Below the pieces are notes generated by a model that did not search any database, was not told the origin of the DNA, and was given only the letters and a program-made list of their open reading frames with translations. DNA of 17,590 bases from Oceanospirillaceae bacterium UBA7410 (lineage in GTDB: Bacteria; Pseudomonadota; Gammaproteobacteria; Pseudomonadales; Balneatricaceae), in the NCBI GenBank assembly GCA_002470565.1, contig DKMQ01000001.1:17182-34771 (forward strand), written 5' to 3'. The translations under genes and the position numbers were made by a program. This document shows, piece by piece, positions 8,045 to 14,455 of this stretch (position 1 is the stretch's first letter; every line of letters begins with the position of its first letter).

Positions 8045-10519
8045 ATGACCTACGCCTTTTTCGCCACTTGTCCCAAAGCTATGGAGCCTATATTGGCCGA
8101 TGAACTAGGCCCTTTAGGGGCTGAAGATATCAAGCTAACGCAAGGTGGTGTTTATTTTAATGGTGACTTAAAAGTTGGGTATAGTGCATGTCTATGGAGT
8201 CGTTTAGCTAACCGCGTGTTATTACTTTTGCATGATGAAGCTGTAGATAGTGTCGATGAGCTTTATGATGCCGTCAGTAAAGTAGAGTGGACGCAACACT
8301 TTGACAGCGACCAAACCTTTTTAGTGGACTATGCAGGCCGTATGCGCGGCATTGATAATACTCACTTTGGTGCGCTTAAAGTAAAAGATGCCATTGTCGA
8401 TCAATTTCGAAGTAAGGGTGAATTACGTCCTAATATAGCTAAACAAGAACCAGATGTTCGCATTAATGTATTTGTTGTGCGCGGTCGTGTGCGTATTAGT
8501 TTGGACCTGTCAGGAGAGAGCCTACATAAACGTGGGTATCGCAAAGAAGGCGGTATGGCGCCGCTCAAAGAAAACTTAGCAGCAGCGTTGTTGATTCGTG
8601 CTGGCTGGCCAGCCATGGCAGCTGCCGGTAAGCCATTAATGGATCCTATGTGTGGCTCTGGTACTTTTTTAATAGAAGCTGCCATGATGGCATCTGATAC
8701 GGCGCCTGGTCTTTTGCGCTGGCGCTTTGGTTTGCAAATGTGGAAGCAACACAATGTAGAGCTTTGGCGTGAAATTTGGGATGCTGCAGAATTGCGCAGA
8801 GAAGTTGGCGAAGCTGCTGCCACTAGCGAAATCCATGGTTATGACGGCCAGCCAAAAGCGGTCTCTAAATGTCGTGAAAACTTAAAACAAGCCGGTATGA
8901 CTGATCGTATTCGTGTTAGCCACCGAGAGCTTAAAGATTTAAAGCCACTCACTCATAATGCTGAGCAGCAAATGGGCTTAGTGATCACAAACCCTCCTTA
9001 CGGTGAGCGTTTAAGTGAAGTGGCAGATATCCAATATTTATATCAGCACCTTGGCGAGCGTTTAAGCCAAGATTTTATTGGCTGGGAATTAGCCGTATTT
9101 ACGGGTAACTCTGAATTAGGCAAAGCTGTGGGTTTGCGCTCCCACAAGCAATATTCGTTTTATAATGGAGCGATCAAGAGTCAATTGTTAATGTACACTC
9201 TTGAAACCTCCAACCGTTTTGCAGACCGTCGCCAAGCCAGTGGAGAAATCCCACTACAAGCGCTAAGTGAAGGAGCACAAATGTTTGCTAACCGCTTGGT
9301 GAAAAACCGCAAGCAGTTTAGTAAATGGGTTAAGCAAGAAAAAATTGAATGTTACCGGTTATATGATGCCGATATGCCAGAGTATGCTGTAGCGATTGAC
9401 GTGTATGGTGATTGGTTGCATGTACAAGAATACGCAGCTCCCAAGACTGTTGACGCTGAAAAGGCTCAACGTCGTCTAGAAGAGGTGATGTTAGCGCTGC
9501 CTCAAGCGCTGCAGGTTCCAGAAGAACGTATCGTGTTGAAACAGCGTCGTCAGCAAACGGGTAAGGATCAGTACCAAACTCATGACGAAAAAGGTGAATA
9601 CATTCAGGTTCAAGAAGGTGGCTGTAAGCTGCTAGTTAACCTTAATGATTATTTAGACACTGGCTTGTTTCTAGATCACAGGCCTGTGCGTCAAAAAATT
9701 CAACACTTAGCTCATAACAAGCGTTTTTTAAACTTATTTTGTTATACCGGCACAGCTACTATGCATGCGGTGCAGGGTGGGGCGCACAAGTCTTTGAGTG
9801 TAGATATGTCGGCTACCTACCTGTCATGGGGTAAAAAGAACCTTGCCTTGAATGGTTTTAGTGACCAGGTCCATCGCTTTGAGCAACACGATTGTATGGA
9901 GTTTATTAAGAGTCATAAAGGTGAGTATGACCTTATTTTCCTTGATCCTCCTACATTTTCAAACTCTAAGAAAATGGTAGGTGTGTTAGATGTGCAGCGT
10001 GATCATGCGTGGATGATTCACAAAGTGATGGATTTACTCACAGAAGATGGTTTGTTGATATTCTCTACCAACTATCGACGTTTTGAATTGGACGAAAAAG
10101 TGCTACAGCATAATCATGTAGTAGACATCAGTGATGAAACCTTAGATAAAGACTTTGCTCGTAATAAGAAAATCCATCGCTGTTGGGAAATTCGTAAATA
10201 TAAGCCAGAAGTAGAAAATACGTCAGAATTCTATGACGCAGATTATGCTACATCCACTCCTGCATCTATTGCAGCAGTGAAAGCTGAAGCTAGGTTGGCT
10301 TATGAAGCTGAAGATAGATTGGCGTTTCAGGCTGAAATGAAACTCACTATTGCAGCTGAAGCTAAAGCTAGAGAAGAGGCTGAGTCTAACTCTTCAGCCA
10401 ATGAATCTAACGACCTACAAAAGGCCTCTAGCGCTCCAGAAAAGGCCACTAGTGCCCCACAGCAGGCCGATATCACTCCACCCAAGGTTAAAGGGAAGTT
10501 TAACCCTTGGGTTAAGTAA
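8045..10519 (+). CDS. rlmKL: Bifunctional 23S rRNA methyltransferase RlmKL with repetitive C-terminal tail
   Basis: In E. coli this fused enzyme makes m2G2445 (RlmL half) and m7G2069 (RlmK half) in 23S rRNA. A THUMP-type RNA-binding region occupies roughly 45-155. The first methyltransferase has DPMCGSGTFLIEAA (200-213) and catalytic NPPYGERL (316-323). The second has FLNLFCYTGTATMHA (561-575) and DPPTFSNSKK (634-643). The catalytic body ends near residue 718. A further ~105 residues, rich in Ala, Glu, Lys and Ser, make the protein 824 aa against about 702 in E. coli, and they contain tandem repeats. The Shine-Dalgarno is poor (TAGACC). An upstream ATG at 8026 opens only a four-codon frame. 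Its 3' end converges on amt. Confidence 0.95.
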   Translation: MTYAFFATCPKAMEPILADELGPLGAEDIKLTQGGVYFNGDLKVGYSACLWSRLANRVLLLLHDEAVDSVDELYDAVSKVEWTQHFDSDQTFLVDYAGRMRGIDNTHFGALKVKDAIVDQFRSKGELRPNIAKQEPDVRINVFVVRGRVRISLDLSGESLHKRGYRKEGGMAPLKENLAAALLIRAGWPAMAAAGKPLMDPMCGSGTFLIEAAMMASDTAPGLLRWRFGLQMWKQHNVELWREIWDAAELRREVGEAAATSEIHGYDGQPKAVSKCRENLKQAGMTDRIRVSHRELKDLKPLTHNAEQQMGLVITNPPYGERLSEVADIQYLYQHLGERLSQDFIGWELAVFTGNSELGKAVGLRSHKQYSFYNGAIKSQLLMYTLETSNRFADRRQASGEIPLQALSEGAQMFANRLVKNRKQFSKWVKQEKIECYRLYDADMPEYAVAIDVYGDWLHVQEYAAPKTVDAEKAQRRLEEVMLALPQALQVPEERIVLKQRRQQTGKDQYQTHDEKGEYIQVQEGGCKLLVNLNDYLDTGLFLDHRPVRQKIQHLAHNKRFLNLFCYTGTATMHAVQGGAHKSLSVDMSATYLSWGKKNLALNGFSDQVHRFEQHDCMEFIKSHKGEYDLIFLDPPTFSNSKKMVGVLDVQRDHAWMIHKVMDLLTEDGLLIFSTNYRRFELDEKVLQHNHVVDISDETLDKDFARNKKIHRCWEIRKYKPEVENTSEFYDADYATSTPASIAAVKAEARLAYEAEDRLAFQAEMKLTIAAEAKAREEAESNSSANESNDLQKASSAPEKATSAPQQADITPPKVKGKFNPWVK
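10283..10378 (+). repeat. Four 24-bp coding tandem repeats in the RlmKL tail
   Basis: Four consecutive 24-base units each begin GCTGAA and encode octapeptides of pattern A-E-x-[RK]-x-x-x-x (for example AEARLAYE, then AEDRLAFQ). They correspond to residues 747-778, and a partial fifth unit (AE) follows. The units differ at many positions, so this is an old or selected repeat rather than a fresh duplication. A charged helix is the likely fold. Confidence 0.8.
10421..10462 (+). repeat. Two 21-bp coding tandem repeats in the RlmKL tail
   Basis: Two adjacent 21-base units beginning AAGGCC encode the heptapeptides KASSAPE and KATSAPQ (residues 793-806). This Ala/Ser/Pro-rich stretch looks like a flexible linker before the basic end of the protein (KVKGKFNPWVK). 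Confidence 0.75.
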
Positions 10520-10537
10520 GACTCATTTTTTAGTCTT
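10481..10537. terminator. Possible terminator hairpins at the rlmKL-amt convergence
   Basis: Two weak structures sit at this junction. One pairs 10481-10492 with 10499-10511 (CCCAAGGTTAAA against TTTAACCCTTGGG, one bulged base) inside the last rlmKL codons. The other is a 6-bp stem AAGACT/AGTCTT (10518-10523, 10532-10537) whose loop contains a T-run and which includes the rlmKL stop bases and the end of amt. Neither is a textbook intrinsic terminator, and no better one is seen for either gene. Confidence 0.35.
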
Positions 10538-11738
10538 GTGACGTAGCGCCGATTTTATGAATACTAAGGTCGGCGCCGTTAAACTCTTCTTCGTCAGTCA
10601 GTCTAAGGCCAATAAATGCCTTCACGCCACCGTAAACAATAAAGCCACCAACTAAGGCAATAGATAAGCCTAAAAGTGTGCCTATCAGTTGGGATATAAG
10701 GCTTACACCGCCTAAACCTCCAAACATTTCTAAGCCAAAAATACCTGCAGCAATACCGCCCCATGCGCCGCATAAGCCATGAAGTGGCCACACTCCAAGA
10801 ACATCATCAATTTTCCAGCGGTTTTGGGTGAGCATAAAGGCATAAACGAAAAGTCCGCCGGCAATAAGGCCTACAGCTAACGCGCCAATAGGGTGCATTA
10901 AATCTGACCCTGCACATATTGCTACTAAGCCCGCTAATGGACCATTGTGAACAAAACCTGGATCATTTTTACCAATGACTAGTGCTGCAATGGTGCCACC
11001 TGCCATGGCCATGAGAGTGTTTACTGCTACCAGACCACTAATACCATCTAAAGTTTGAGCGGACATAACATTAAAGCCAAACCAGCCTATGGTTAAAATC
11101 CACGAACCTAAAGCTAAAAACGGGATACTTGATGGTGCAAAGGCGACAAGCTTGCCTTTACGGTAGCGTCCTTTGCGTGTGCCCAGCAGCAACACAGCTG
11201 CAAGTGCTAGCCATCCACCTACGCCATGCACTACTACAGAGCCTGCAAAGTCATGAAAACTTGCACCGAAGGTTGCTTCAAGCCATGCTTGAAAACCGTA
11301 ATTACCATTCCAAGCAATGCCTTCAAATAAGGGGTATACGATGCCAACAGTTAAGGCAGCTGCAATAAGTAGCGGCCAAAAGCGCGCTCGTTCAGCAATG
11401 CCGCCTGAGATGATCGCGGGAATGGCTGCGGCAAAGGTCATTAAGAAGAAAAACTTGACTAACTGATAGCCGTTATTCGCGCCGAGTTCTTGTGCGCTAA
11501 TAAAAAAGTGTTGATCGTAGGCGATCCAGTAACCAACAAAAAAATAGGTCACACAAGAAAATCCAAAATCAGTCATTATCTTAACTAAGGCGTTGACTTG
11601 GTTTTTATGGCGAACTGTACCTACCTCCAAAAAAGCGAAACCTGCATGCATAGCGAGCACCATGATGGCCCCCATAAGAATGAAGAGGGTGTTTGAGCTT
11701 TGCACTAAGGCTGCTACTGCACTTGTTGTGGCTTCCAC
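10530..11738 (-). CDS. amt: Ammonium transporter (Amt/AmtB family)
   Basis: An inner-membrane ammonium channel of the Amt family, 402 aa with eleven predicted helices. Conserved elements are Asp163 in DFAGSVVVH (E. coli AmtB Asp160), the twin pore histidines His171 and His320, and Phe222/Ser226 in the WFGFN region. The C-terminus ends with a DEEEFNGADLSIHKIG segment of the type that contacts PII proteins. There is no E. coli-like signal peptide extension. The start is GTG with AAGGAG five bases upstream; it reads as Val in the raw sequence. No glnK/PII gene lies beside it here. Regulation is probably through the sigma-54 promoter about 170 bases upstream. The gene stands alone, convergent with rlmKL. 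Confidence 0.95.
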   Translation of the reverse strand: MEATTSAVAALVQSSNTLFILMGAIMVLAMHAGFAFLEVGTVRHKNQVNALVKIMTDFGFSCVTYFFVGYWIAYDQHFFISAQELGANNGYQLVKFFFLMTFAAAIPAIISGGIAERARFWPLLIAAALTVGIVYPLFEGIAWNGNYGFQAWLEATFGASFHDFAGSVVVHGVGGWLALAAVLLLGTRKGRYRKGKLVAFAPSSIPFLALGSWILTIGWFGFNVMSAQTLDGISGLVAVNTLMAMAGGTIAALVIGKNDPGFVHNGPLAGLVAICAGSDLMHPIGALAVGLIAGGLFVYAFMLTQNRWKIDDVLGVWPLHGLCGAWGGIAAGIFGLEMFGGLGGVSLISQLIGTLLGLSIALVGGFIVYGGVKAFIGLRLTDEEEFNGADLSIHKIGATSQD

Positions 11739-11899
11739 TGGAACTCCTTAACTATAACCGCGCACCATTATGTTGCGCAGGATTTGTATTTTGGCATCGG
11801 TATTTTCGCCCTGTATTGGGGCGAGGCAATGCTACCTATGGGTGATAATGGTGCATTTTGCAACCATGCTTGCTAAATCACGCTTAAATGAGCGCTTTC
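11739..11899 (-). other. Long amt leader region with inverted repeats and NtrC-like sites
   Basis: This is the stretch between the predicted sigma-54 start (about 11899) and the amt GTG. GCACCATTAT (11762-11771) and ATAATGGTGC (11845-11854) are a perfect 10-bp inverted repeat 73 bases apart. Between them is a small hairpin, TCGCCC/GGGCGA (11806-11811, 11819-11824). Both long arms contain GCACC/GGTGC, the half-site of NtrC boxes. The 17-mer at 11761-11777 matches TGCACCA-N3-TGGTGCA at 11 of 14 positions, and 11839-11855 at 10 of 14. The arm at 11762 also overlaps a local GCGCA/TGCGC hairpin (11760-11778), so alternative folds are possible. Confidence 0.5.
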
Positions 11900-11909
11900 T
11901 ACTGTACAA

Positions 11910-11925
11910 AGCAAAGACCGTGCCA
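11910..11925 (-). promoter_or_regulatory. Sigma-54 (RpoN) promoter of amt
   Basis: On the minus strand the sequence reads TGGCACG-GTCT-TTGCT, matching every defined position of the RpoN consensus TGGCACG-N4-TTGCW, with the GG and GC elements in proper -24/-12 spacing. It points toward amt, a gene commonly under NtrC/RpoN nitrogen control. The predicted start lies near 11899, leaving a leader of about 160 bases. Confidence 0.88.
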
Positions 11926-11943
11926 GAGGTTTAATGCAGGCAA

Positions 11944-11968
11944 TAAAAAACCACCCTAAGGTGGTTTT
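11944..11968 (-). terminator. Intrinsic terminator of gltA
   Basis: On the minus strand a 9-bp stem AAAACCACC/GGTGGTTTT (11968-11960 with 11955-11947) closes a tetraloop and is followed by a T-run (A-run at 11945-11950 on the plus strand). It begins 18 bases past the gltA stop and sits just upstream of the amt sigma-54 promoter, which should insulate amt from gltA read-through. Confidence 0.92.
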
Positions 11969-11986
11969 GAAAGACTCAAATGAAGA

Positions 11987-13264
11987 TTACTTCTTTAAGT
12001 AAGAGCGTTTAGTTTCGCCGGTATATAATTGGCGAGGACGACCAATTCGATAAGGGCTATTAAGCATTTCATGCCAGTGTGATATCCATCCTACGGTACG
12101 AGCTACCGCAAAAATCACCGTAAACATTGATGATGGAATACCAATCGCTTTAAGGATAATACCTGAATAAAAGTCTACATTGGGGTATAGCTTGCGTTGA
12201 ATAAAGTATTCATCTTCCAGCGCAATTTGCTCTAGGCGTTTAGCAATTTGCAACAAAGGGTCATTGTCTATGCCAAGCAGTGTGAGTACTTCATCACAGG
12301 TTTCACGCATGACCGTGGCGCGGGGATCAAAGTTTTTATATACCCGGTGGCCAAAGCCCATAAGGCGGAAAGGATCGTCTTTGTCTTTTGCTTTAGCAAC
12401 AAAAGCATCTATGTTTGACACGTCACCAATTTCTTCAAGCATGTTAAGCACAGCTTCATTGGCACCGCCATGAGCAGGGCCCCATAAAGCGGCTATGCCA
12501 GAAGCAATACATGCAAATGGGTTGGCGCCAGAGGAACCAGCTAAACGGACCGTAGATGTAGAGGCATTTTGCTCATGGTCAGCATGCAGCATGAATATTT
12601 TATCCATGGCGCGGGCCAGCACTGGGTCGACATTACTGTCTTTAGTAGGCTTGCTAAACATCATGTGCAAGAAGTTTTCAGCGTACGTAAGCTCTTCACG
12701 TGGAAACACGAAAGGTTGGCCGATAGAATATTTGTAACACATGGCTGCCAAAGTTGGCATTTTGGCAATTAAGCGATGAATCGCTTTTTCTCTATGCTCG
12801 GCATTGTCGTTATCAAGTTGATCGTGGTAGAAAGCAGACAAGGCACCCACAACACCACACATAATCGCCATTGGGTGAGCGTCGCGACGAAAGCCTCTGA
12901 AAAATTGTATAAGTTGCTCATGCACCATTGTGTTGGTGGTGATTTCTTTTTCAAACACTTCCATCTGCTTTGCGTTAGGAAGCTCGCCGTGGATAAGTAG
13001 GTAGCAAGTTTCTAAATAGGTAGAGTTAGCTGCTAAGTCTTCAATGGCATAACCACGATGCAATAACACACCATTGTCACCATCTATGTAAGTGATTTTA
13101 GATTCGCAGGATGCTGTAGATACAAAGCCTGGGTCGTAAGTGAAAAGACCTTTGCTCACTAATTGACGTACATCAATCACGTCTGGGCCTGTGCTGCCTG
13201 AGTATATTGGCAGTTCAATTGGGTCCATACCTTCTATGTGAAGAGTGGCTTTTCTTTCGGACAT
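11987..13264 (-). CDS. gltA: Citrate synthase (type II, hexameric form)
   Basis: Condenses acetyl-CoA with oxaloacetate at the entry of the TCA cycle. With the chosen start it has 425 aa, close to the 427 of E. coli GltA. Catalytic residues are His265 (WGPAHGGAN), His306 (GFGHRVYKN) and Asp364 (NVDFYSG), with further substrate-site histidines at 227 and 230 ([10 protein letters not shown]). The N-terminal beta-domain typical of the NADH-sensitive Gram-negative type is present. The open frame extends 15 codons upstream to 13309, but I chose the ATG at 13264 because AGGAG lies seven bases before it and the protein then starts [12 protein letters not shown] like its relatives. It is divergent from sdhCDAB, a common arrangement, and ends in its own terminator. 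Confidence 0.96.
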   Translation of the reverse strand: MSERKATLHIEGMDPIELPIYSGSTGPDVIDVRQLVSKGLFTYDPGFVSTASCESKITYIDGDNGVLLHRGYAIEDLAANSTYLETCYLLIHGELPNAKQMEVFEKEITTNTMVHEQLIQFFRGFRRDAHPMAIMCGVVGALSAFYHDQLDNDNAEHREKAIHRLIAKMPTLAAMCYKYSIGQPFVFPREELTYAENFLHMMFSKPTKDSNVDPVLARAMDKIFMLHADHEQNASTSTVRLAGSSGANPFACIASGIAALWGPAHGGANEAVLNMLEEIGDVSNIDAFVAKAKDKDDPFRLMGFGHRVYKNFDPRATVMRETCDEVLTLLGIDNDPLLQIAKRLEQIALEDEYFIQRKLYPNVDFYSGIILKAIGIPSSMFTVIFAVARTVGWISHWHEMLNSPYRIGRPRQLYTGETKRSYLKK

Positions 13265-13546
13265 TTGTTGGCTCCTGAAAAATGTTGTGGGGCATAGGTG
13301 GGCGTACAAGGCGGTAATGTAGCTCTATTGCACAATGATAAACAGCGGACATAAGTAGTACATCCCTTAAAACTCGAAGGATATTCTACACTAGGCACAG
13401 TGAATAAAGTCCGTGGCGTGGATTCGGCAAATAGATTCTAGGTATAACCACAAGTGATATAGAGAAGGGTTGTTATATCATATTCAATATATGTTCCTCC
13501 TTTGGGCGTGGTTTGTAAAGCCATAGGGCTGATTTATGGACAAAAT

Positions 13547-13574
13547 TTAACACTAAATTGACACTAATTTAAAC
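13547..13574. promoter_or_regulatory. Three 11-bp phased repeats, ArcA-like operator
   Basis: TTAACA (13547), TTGACA (13558) and TTAAAC (13569) begin exactly 11 bases apart. On the minus strand two of them read TGTTAA and TGTCAA, resembling the direct-repeat boxes of the redox response regulator ArcA, which represses sdh and gltA in E. coli. The site lies 35-62 bases upstream of the predicted sdhC -35 box. No ArcA gene is in the window, so the regulator is inferred. Confidence 0.45.
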
Positions 13575-13608
13575 TCATTAAAAGAACTCATATACGACAA
13601 AGGTTTCG

Positions 13609-13637
13609 TTGTTTTATGTGTTTCAAGTCACTATACT
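13609..13637 (+). promoter_or_regulatory. Candidate sigma-70 promoter of sdhCDAB
   Basis: TTGTTT (13609-13614) and TATACT (13632-13637) are spaced by 17 bases, placing initiation near 13644, about 90 bases before sdhC. The spacer contains TGTGT-N6-TCACT (13617-13632), matching a CRP-type palindrome at 8 of 10 positions. Bound there, such a protein would overlap polymerase. The -35 is weak. Confidence 0.48.
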
Positions 13638-13733
13638 TGTCTGCGACGTGACGCTTTCAGTTAAGATAGTGTCGATTCTACGTAGTGTTCCAAGCCTTAG
13701 TTTTACTAATTATTTAGCCAAGAGTAGGTAGCC

Positions 13734-14111
13734 GTGAGCGATAAAAGACCCGTAAACCTTGATCTGGGCACATTCAACCATCCATTAGTTTCTGTGATTT
13801 CTATTTGTCACCGTATTTCTGGTGTGGTTTTGTTTGTGGGCCTAGTGTTTTTGTTCAACATATTTGATTCATCATTATCTAGTGCCTCAGAATTTGCCTC
13901 AGCGCAGGCTCTTTTGCAGGATAACTTCTTTGCCAAGTTTGTGACTTGGGGTTTGTTGTCTTCTTTAGGGTTTCACTTTAGTGCAGGCATGAAGCATCTT
14001 GTTATGGATTTTGGCCATGGCGAAGAAATAGATAGCGCCAACAGGGCAGCGAAATTCGTAATTGCCTTAACCGCCTTATTATCTGTATTAGCAGGAGTCT
14101 GGGTATGGTAA
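13734..14111 (+). CDS. sdhC: Succinate dehydrogenase cytochrome b556 subunit
   Basis: One of two membrane anchors of complex II. It passes electrons from the iron-sulfur subunit to ubiquinone and shares heme b. It has 125 aa with three membrane helices. The N-terminal signature is present (RPVNLDLGTFNHPLVSVISI, 5-24), followed by CHRISG (25-30), whose Ser/Arg-type residues line the quinone site. His81 (GFHFSAGMKH) corresponds to the heme ligand of E. coli SdhC (His84). The start is GTG, which I accept because it gives the correct N-terminus and has AGG about eight bases upstream. It overlaps sdhD by seven bases. Confidence 0.95.
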   Translation: MSDKRPVNLDLGTFNHPLVSVISICHRISGVVLFVGLVFLFNIFDSSLSSASEFASAQALLQDNFFAKFVTWGLLSSLGFHFSAGMKHLVMDFGHGEEIDSANRAAKFVIALTALLSVLAGVWVW

Positions 14112-14452
14112 CCACAGTAACAAGTTATGGTCGTAGTGGCCTTTCCGATTGGCTAGTGCAGCGTGTAAGCGCTGTAATACTTGCTGTTTACTCTATTTTT
14201 ATGGTGCTTTACCTTTTGTTAAACCCACAAATAGATTTTGTGCAGTGGAGCGCTTTATTTAGCGGCACAGGCATGCGTATTTTTAGTTTAATGGCGCTTT
14301 TGTCTTTGGGTGCCCATTGCTGGATCGGTCTTTGGTCTGTTTCTACTGATTACCTCAAGCACTTTGCTGTGCGCTTTGTGTTCCAAATGGTAGTTGGTTT
14401 GTTAATGTTTATTTACACCATTTGGGGTGTTCAGCTTCTTTGGGGCCTATAA
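14105..14452 (+). CDS. sdhD: Succinate dehydrogenase hydrophobic anchor subunit
   Basis: The second membrane anchor of complex II, 115 aa with three helices. His71 (GAHCWIGLW) is the other axial heme b ligand. Asp82-Tyr83 (TDYL) match the ubiquinone-site residues of E. coli SdhD and fall at identical numbers. The N-terminal SDWLVQRVSAVIL segment is typical. The ATG lies inside the end of sdhC, with AGGAG (14092-14096) eight bases upstream, so the two anchors are translationally coupled. sdhA follows after three bases. Confidence 0.95.
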   Translation: MVTTVTSYGRSGLSDWLVQRVSAVILAVYSIFMVLYLLLNPQIDFVQWSALFSGTGMRIFSLMALLSLGAHCWIGLWSVSTDYLKHFAVRFVFQMVVGLLMFIYTIWGVQLLWGL

Positions 14453-14455
14453 GTT

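Larger units (their letters stand above)
13265..13733. other. Divergent gltA-sdhC regulatory region
   Basis: These 469 bases have no supported gene. Toward sdhC they hold an AT-rich segment with three 11-bp phased repeats (13547-13574) and a candidate sigma-70 promoter (13609-13637). An imperfect palindrome, CATAT/ATATG, lies at about 13479-13493. Toward gltA, a TAGAAT hexamer on the minus strand near 13382-13387 could be a -10 box, but I see no good -35. The 15 in-frame codons upstream of gltA fall here and are taken as leader. Confidence 0.6.

Noticed and set aside
8401..8823. A 140-codon open frame antisense to rlmKL.
   Set aside because: It lies wholly within the conserved RlmL methyltransferase region on the other strand, has no recognisable domain, and its composition is that of a reverse-frame shadow.
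13265..13309. Fifteen-codon N-terminal extension of gltA (start at 13309).
   Set aside because: AGGAG lies seven bases before the ATG at 13264, and the shorter protein matches the length and beginning of known citrate synthases; the extension has no family resemblance.
13491..13526. Eleven-codon open frame (ATG at 13491) in the gltA-sdhC gap.
   Set aside because: No Shine-Dalgarno and no similarity to a known leader peptide; it is far upstream of sdhC and probably chance.
13558..13563. A perfect TTGACA as the -35 box of an sdhC promoter.
   Set aside because: No acceptable -10 lies 16-18 bases downstream (AAAAGA-like), and the hexamer is better explained as the middle unit of the 11-bp repeats.
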